Shown in pieces: positions 60,212 through 64,000 of a DNA stretch of 64,000 bases (position 1 is its first letter; every line of letters begins with the position of its first letter). Under the pieces are notes generated by a model, which was not told the DNA's origin, made no database searches, and worked only from the letters and a program-made list of their open reading frames with translations. Origin of the DNA: DASYGT01 sp035999365. GTDB taxonomy: Bacteria; Actinomycetota; Actinomycetes; Mycobacteriales; Jatrophihabitantaceae. Made by a program: the position numbers and the translations under genes. Location of the stretch: assembly GCA_035999365.1 (NCBI GenBank), contig DASYGT010000009.1:1-64000 (forward strand), given 5' to 3'.

Positions 60212-60931
60212 ATGACGGACCAGGCGCTGCGGCGGACGGACGAGCTTCTCACCGAGCTCGTCGAGCTGGTCGAGACGGCACGCACCGTGCCGATGTCGTC
60301 CTCGATCGTGCTTCCGCGTGAACGTGTGCTCGACCTGCTCGATGAGCTGCGCGAGACGATGCCGCCTGAGATGCAGGAGGCGCGGCGCACGATCGCGAGC
60401 CGCGACACGATGCTGCACGACGCCTACGAGCAGGCCGGACAGGCGCGGGAGACGGCCGCGGCTGAGGCCGAGGCACTGCTCACCGACGCTCGTCAACGGG
60501 CAGATCTCGCGCTGCACGAAGCCGACGTCCACGCGCACGAGATCATCGAGGCCGGCCGCGCCGAGCACGCCCACCTCGTGTCGGCCACCGGCGTCCACCA
60601 GGCAGCTACCCAGGCTGCCCAAGAGCTGCGGGCTGAGGCGCAGCATCGCGCCGAGGAGCTCTGGGCTGACGCGCAGCACCGTGCCGAAGAGTCGAACGCC
60701 GAGGCAGAACGGCGCGCCGACCAGCTGCGCCGTGACGCGGAGGCCTACGCCGCGAAGCTGACCGCTGACGCCGAGGACTATGCCGACCGCACCCTGGCCG
60801 AACTCGCCGAGACCTTGCAGCGCAGCGCCGCAACCGCCGAACAGGGCCGATCGGCATTGGCGAGACGGCGCGCCGGCGCGCAGGGTGATGGCGGGCCGCC
60901 CGAGCCACCGGCATCGGCAAATTCGGACTGA
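60212..60931 (+). CDS. sepIVA: SepIVA-like DivIVA-family coiled-coil protein
   Basis: 239 residues. LLTELVELVETARTVPMSSS IVLPRERVLDLLDELRETMP is a DivIVA-like lipid/partner-binding start. Then an uninterrupted coiled coil of about 150 residues rich in Ala, Glu, Arg (EARRTIASRDTMLHDAYEQA through RRDAEAYAAKLTADAEDYAD). The position between coaD and DUF177 matches M. tuberculosis Rv2927c, known as SepIVA, a septation and tip-growth factor. It starts 4 bp after coaD. The disordered C terminus is Gly/Pro-rich. Confidence 0.88.
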   Translation: MTDQALRRTDELLTELVELVETARTVPMSSSIVLPRERVLDLLDELRETMPPEMQEARRTIASRDTMLHDAYEQAGQARETAAAEAEALLTDARQRADLALHEADVHAHEIIEAGRAEHAHLVSATGVHQAATQAAQELRAEAQHRAEELWADAQHRAEESNAEAERRADQLRRDAEAYAAKLTADAEDYADRTLAELAETLQRSAATAEQGRSALARRRAGAQGDGGPPEPPASANSD

Positions 60932-60986
60932 CTCCTGATCTCGGCTAAGCTGAAGGCGGCCTCAACTGGATCCAGGCCGTCCTCGT

Positions 60987-61604
60987 ATGCCTGAGAACAT
61001 CACACCGAACCGGCGCGAAGCCCGCGCCAATGCCCGCAGCCCGTTCGTCTTCGACGTTCGCGAGTTGGGGCGGCGAGCGGGCGCGATGCAGGAATTTCGG
61101 CGCAGTGTTCCCGCGCCTGCTGGGCTCGGCCTGGAGATCATCGAAGTACCGGAAGGTGCTCCGCTCGCGCTCGACATCCGGCTGGAATCGGTTACCGAAG
61201 GTGTGCTCGTCACAGGCACCATTTCGGGACCGCTCCGCGGAGAGTGTGGACGGTGCCTCGAACCGGTCTCGGAGAACTTCGCGGTCGAAATCTGCGAGCT
61301 GTTCGCCTATCCGGACAGCGCGACGGATGAGACCACGGAGCAGGACGAGGTGCGCCGGCTCGAGAAGGACCTGCTCGATCTCGAACCGGTGGTGCGTGAC
61401 CTGGTCGTTCTCGGTCTGCCGTGGACGCCCCTGTGCGGGCCGGACTGTTCCGGGCTGTGCCCCACCTGCGGGGAGCGGCTGGACGACCTGCCGGCCGGTC
61501 ACACACACGAGGTGTTAGACCCGCGCTGGGCCGCTCTGGCGTCGTTTGCAGAAGACGCAGCGCCGGGCGGCGCGGCACCAGAATCATCAGATCAGCCTGA
61601 CTAG
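60987..61604 (+). CDS. yceD: DUF177 (YceD) protein upstream of L32
   Basis: 205 residues. NARSPFVFDVRELGRRAGAM near 12-31, ISGPLRGECGRCLEPVSENF near 75-94 and LLDLEPVVRDLVVLGLPWTPLC near 128 are the DUF177 core. A Cys cluster (CGPDCSGLCPTCGERLDDLP near 149) is the zinc-ribbon-like end seen in the family. The family is linked to 23S rRNA/large-subunit assembly and always precedes rpmF. ATG 60987 has no good RBS; a TAAGCT box lies about 40 bp upstream. Confidence 0.92.
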   Translation: MPENITPNRREARANARSPFVFDVRELGRRAGAMQEFRRSVPAPAGLGLEIIEVPEGAPLALDIRLESVTEGVLVTGTISGPLRGECGRCLEPVSENFAVEICELFAYPDSATDETTEQDEVRRLEKDLLDLEPVVRDLVVLGLPWTPLCGPDCSGLCPTCGERLDDLPAGHTHEVLDPRWAALASFAEDAAPGGAAPESSDQPD

Positions 61605-61615
61605 AGGAGAACGAC

Positions 61616-61795
61616 GTGGCCGTCCCGAAGCGGAAGATGTCGCGCAGCAACACCCGGGCACGGCGCTCGCAGTGGAAGACGAGCGCACCGACGCTTGCGC
61701 CCTGCCCGAACCGCGCCTGTGGCGAGATGAAGCTGCCGCACACCGCCTGCAGCAACTGCGGGCAGTACGACGGCAAGCAGGTCCTCTCGGTCTGA
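61616..61795 (+). CDS. rpmF: 50S ribosomal protein L32 (zinc-binding form)
   Basis: 59 residues found by direct translation: MAVPKRKMSRSNTRARRSQW, then KTSAPTLAPCPNRACGEMKL and PHTACSNCGQYDGKQVLSV. MAVPKRKMSRSNTRARR is the L32 signature. CPNRAC (CX4C) and CSNC (CX2C) give a four-Cys zinc ribbon. GTG 61616 has AGAGGAGA upstream. It lies 11 bp after yceD and ends 4 bp before rnc. Both L28 and L32 in this window are of the zinc-binding kind. Confidence 0.96.
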   Translation: MAVPKRKMSRSNTRARRSQWKTSAPTLAPCPNRACGEMKLPHTACSNCGQYDGKQVLSV

Positions 61796-61799
61796 CGCA

Positions 61800-62528
61800 G
61801 TGGCTGTCCAACCAGAGGCTGCCGCCGCCGACCAGCGCGAGCTCGCCGACGCCCTCGGTGTCGTGCTCGACGGCGGCCTGCTTCAGCGTGCCCTGACGCA
61901 CCGCTCGTACGCCTACGAGAACGGCGGGCTGCCGCACAACGAGCGACTCGAGTTCCTCGGCGATTCGGTGCTCGGCATCGTCGTCACCGAGACGCTGTAT
62001 CGCGCCCACCCTGACCTGCCCGAGGGCAAGCTGGCCAAGCTCCGGGCCTCGGTAGTGAACATGCGGGCGCTCGCCGACATCGCTCGCGGCATCACCCCCC
62101 GCGGCTTGGGCGCGTTCGTGCGCCTGGGACGCGGCGAGGAGGTCACTGGCGGCCGCGACAAGTCCAGCATCCTGGCCGACACGTTCGAAGCGGTGCTCGG
62201 CGCCATCTACCTCGAGCACGGCCTTCCAGTGGCAGCGAGAGTGGTCCACGATCTGTTCGACGAGCTGTTGGACGACGTAGCTACGAGCGACGCCGGGCTG
62301 GACTGGAAGACGAGCCTGCAGGAGCTCACCGCCGAACGCGGCCTGGGCGTGCCGGACTACATCATGTCCTCCGAAGGCCCCGACCACGCCAAGACGTTCA
62401 CCGCGCGTGCCGCAGTCGCGGGGCAGACCTTCGCTGCGTCCACCGGACGCAGCAAGAAGGAAGCCGAGCAGTTGGCGGCCGAGACGGCGTGGCGCGCGAT
62501 CATCGCCAACGACACACGCGCCGGCTGA
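61800..62528 (+). CDS. rnc: Ribonuclease III
   Basis: 242 residues. Catalytic signature NERLEFLGDSVLGIVVTETL near 46-65; second acidic pair in RDKSSILADTFEAVLGAIYL near 120-139; C-terminal double-stranded RNA-binding domain from about 163 (WKTSLQELTAERGLGVPDYI ... GRSKKEAEQLAAETAW). It cleaves dsRNA in rRNA processing. GTG 61800 starts 4 bp after rpmF and mutM follows by 7 bp, giving the operon yceD-rpmF-rnc-mutM. Confidence 0.96.
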   Translation: MAVQPEAAAADQRELADALGVVLDGGLLQRALTHRSYAYENGGLPHNERLEFLGDSVLGIVVTETLYRAHPDLPEGKLAKLRASVVNMRALADIARGITPRGLGAFVRLGRGEEVTGGRDKSSILADTFEAVLGAIYLEHGLPVAARVVHDLFDELLDDVATSDAGLDWKTSLQELTAERGLGVPDYIMSSEGPDHAKTFTARAAVAGQTFAASTGRSKKEAEQLAAETAWRAIIANDTRAG

Positions 62529-62535
62529 CCCGGAC

Positions 62536-63489
62536 GTGCCGGAGCTCCCCGAGGTCGAGACCGTCCGAGCGGGTCTGCAGCGATGGGCCATCGGCCGCAC
62601 GATCACCAGCGTCGAGATCACCCATCCCCGAGCGGTGCGCCGACACCTCGCCGGCGCCGGCGACTTGGCGGCCCGCCTGACCGGCGCGCGATTTGCCGCT
62701 GCCTGCAGGCGCGGCAAGTACCTCTGGCTGCCACTCGAACGAGGCGGAGCCGACGAACCGGACGACGCGCTCGTCGCGCATCTCGGGATGAGCGGGCAGT
62801 TCCTGGTACGTCCCGACGACGCAGCCGACGAACGCCACCTGCACGTCCGGATCCGGTTTGCCGACGGGGCGTCACAGTTGCGATTCGTAGACCAGCGCAC
62901 CTTCGGCGGGCTGATGCTCGACCAGCTCGTCGGCGACGGTGACGACGCCCGGGCTGACGAGACGCTGCCTGCGCAGATCGCGCACATCGCTCGAGACCCG
63001 ATCGACCCGCGTTTCGACGATGCGGCCTTCGCCGTCGCCCTGCGTCGCCGGAACTCTGCACTGAAGCGGGCGCTGCTCGACCAGAGCCTGGTGTCGGGGA
63101 TCGGCAACATCTACGCCGACGAGGCGTTGTGGCGCGCTCGCCTGAATGGCGAACGACCGGCCCGGACGCTGACCCGCGCGGCCGTGACGGAGCTGCTTGC
63201 CGCCGTGCGTGCTGTCCTCGGCGAGGCGCTGCGGGCCGGTGGAACCTCGTTTGATGCGCTGTACGTGAACGTGAACGGCGAGAGCGGGTACTTCGATCGC
63301 TCGCTCGCTGTGTACGGGCGGGAAGGTGAGCCGTGCCCACGCTGCGGGGCGAGGATTCGGCGGGTCCGGTTCATGAACCGTTCGAGCTTCTTCTGCCCGT
63401 CCTGCCAGCGACCGCCCAGGATCCGGGGCCTGCGGGTGCCGGCCGCCGGCGCTGAGGGTCCCGTATCGGGCGGGCAGTCCACCCCATAA
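62536..63489 (+). CDS. mutM: Formamidopyrimidine-DNA glycosylase
   Basis: 317 residues from GTG 62536. After Met removal the N-terminal Pro is the catalytic residue (PELPEVETVRAGLQRW). HLGMSGQFLV near 78; H2TH region SALKRALLDQSLVSGIGNIY near 175-194; the C-terminal zinc finger has CPRC and CPSC separated by 16 residues. An extra 20-residue tail (AAGAEGPVSGGQSTP) follows. It removes 8-oxoguanine and complements MutT1 in this window. Last gene of the rnc operon. Confidence 0.95.
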   Translation: MPELPEVETVRAGLQRWAIGRTITSVEITHPRAVRRHLAGAGDLAARLTGARFAAACRRGKYLWLPLERGGADEPDDALVAHLGMSGQFLVRPDDAADERHLHVRIRFADGASQLRFVDQRTFGGLMLDQLVGDGDDARADETLPAQIAHIARDPIDPRFDDAAFAVALRRRNSALKRALLDQSLVSGIGNIYADEALWRARLNGERPARTLTRAAVTELLAAVRAVLGEALRAGGTSFDALYVNVNGESGYFDRSLAVYGREGEPCPRCGARIRRVRFMNRSSFFCPSCQRPPRIRGLRVPAAGAEGPVSGGQSTP

Positions 63490-63688
63490 CCCATGCTTGT
63501 TGACCCGTCGTTACCGTGGTGCGACCATAAAGTGACTTGGCGGGGGCCCACGCTCGGTGTATGGAGCCGTCAGCGCCTCTCCCGCCCTGTCGAACATCGG
63601 TATCACGCACATGTCCCTGGTCGGCCGGGATCAATCCGAGCCCGCGAGCACCGGCCCCGGCATCAGATGTAGCGAAGGGTCACCCCAC

Positions 63689-63877
63689 ATGGCGCGCGCC
63701 TTGCTCGGTTATGTAGGCAACAGCTCGGATCAGGCCCTGGCCTTCGAAGTTGCGAGGTTGCGTCGGCGTGTCGCTGATCTCGAGGCACAGGTCGCCGATC
63801 TGCGCGAGCGCGCGCACGTCGAGCTCGACCTCGAGCTGCACCAGATTGCGCACGCTGCAGAACCGGCGCTGACCTGA
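63689..63877 (+). CDS. Small coiled-coil hypothetical protein
   Basis: 62 residues: MARALLGYVGNSSDQALAFE, then a heptad-patterned helix VARLRRRVADLEAQVADLRE and a short tail (HQIAHAAEPALT). Similar tiny MARALLG-type coiled-coil proteins are common in actinobacteria; function unknown. A GAAGGG about 10 nt before ATG 63689 is a weak RBS. The 200 bp between mutM and this gene contain no other gene I can support. Confidence 0.65.
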   Translation: MARALLGYVGNSSDQALAFEVARLRRRVADLEAQVADLRERAHVELDLELHQIAHAAEPALT

Positions 63878-64000
63878 CGTATCCGGTCGCGCCCGCTCTG
63901 TCGAGGGCTGAGATCCAGCAGAGGTAGCGCTGGTAGGTTTTGCGCACGCGTCGCGGCGCGTCGCCGTACATCGCCGCGCTGCCCGAACGTCTGATCCGGG

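Noticed and set aside
1..64000. CRISPR arrays, tRNA/rRNA genes, insertion sequences, prophage genes
   Set aside because: No regularly spaced repeat-spacer pattern, no cloverleaf or rRNA sequence recognised, and no transposase, integrase or phage structural protein in any reading frame examined.
63878..64000. Start of a further gene (smc expected by synteny)
   Set aside because: No SMC N terminus or convincing start signal appears before the window ends.

Overview
This is a GC-rich window from an actinobacterial chromosome. The evidence is an HU protein with a long lysine/alanine tail, an F420-pathway nucleotidyltransferase, GTG/TTG starts and GTGA/ATGA stop-start overlaps, several leaderless genes with a TANNNT box 6-7 nt before the start codon, and mycobacterium-like gene order. 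The order iclR-leuC-leuD-hup-mutT1-ppk-cofC ... gpsA-ddl ... thiL ... fakA-like-recG-rsmD-coaD-sepIVA-DUF177-rpmF-rnc-mutM recalls the M. tuberculosis Rv2989-Rv2924 region. The details point to a non-mycobacterial actinomycete; the exact family cannot be fixed from the sequence.

Layout. 0-10.8 kb is accessory and surface-oriented: a collagen-like secreted protein, a zinc-ribbon YbjQ protein, a SigE-type ECF sigma factor with its membrane anti-sigma partner, an LAETG-sorted surface protein, SnoaL/SRPBCC/hemerythrin proteins, a PHI-1-like secreted protein with an IPT/TIG domain, a tiny cysteine-rich secreted peptide and a G1 (eqolisin) peptidase. A short dispersed repeat lies in the non-coding DNA here. 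10.9-15.6 kb is a divergent four-gene module: lipid kinase, alkyl-DHAP-synthase-like flavoprotein, TetR and GlpD. It matches M. tuberculosis Rv2252-Rv2249c in content and orientation and has a visible operator. 15.6-32.1 kb is mixed metabolism and transport: MFS, PAP2, CGNR regulator/EamA, SDRs, a GMC oxidoreductase, MMPL, a deazaflavin-dependent reductase, a D-amino-acid oxidase, a lipase and an aldehyde dehydrogenase. It includes a two-gene operon encoding a small exported protein and a 57-residue membrane protein. Two KstR-like operators precede the GMC and deazaflavin genes.

32.1-47 kb is core: divergent iclR/leuCD with a palindromic operator, hup, mutT1-ppk-cofC, a three-gene FtsX-type ABC operon, then plsC-gpsA and ddl. 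47.1-52.5 kb is a lipid-catabolism block (alpha-methylacyl-CoA racemase, FadB, FadA, MerR regulator) lying between ddl and DUF3515/thiL, two neighbours in M. tuberculosis. 52.5-63.9 kb returns to core housekeeping: thiL, L28, DhaL/DegV protein, recG, rsmD, coaD, a SepIVA-like protein, DUF177-L32-rnc-mutM.

No tRNA, rRNA, CRISPR array, IS element or prophage was seen. L32 (rpmF) and the 57-residue membrane protein were found by direct translation. The strongest leads for new biology are the possible ether-lipid module, the exported-protein/57-aa pair, the cysteine-rich peptide, the KstR-like sites and the dispersed repeat.
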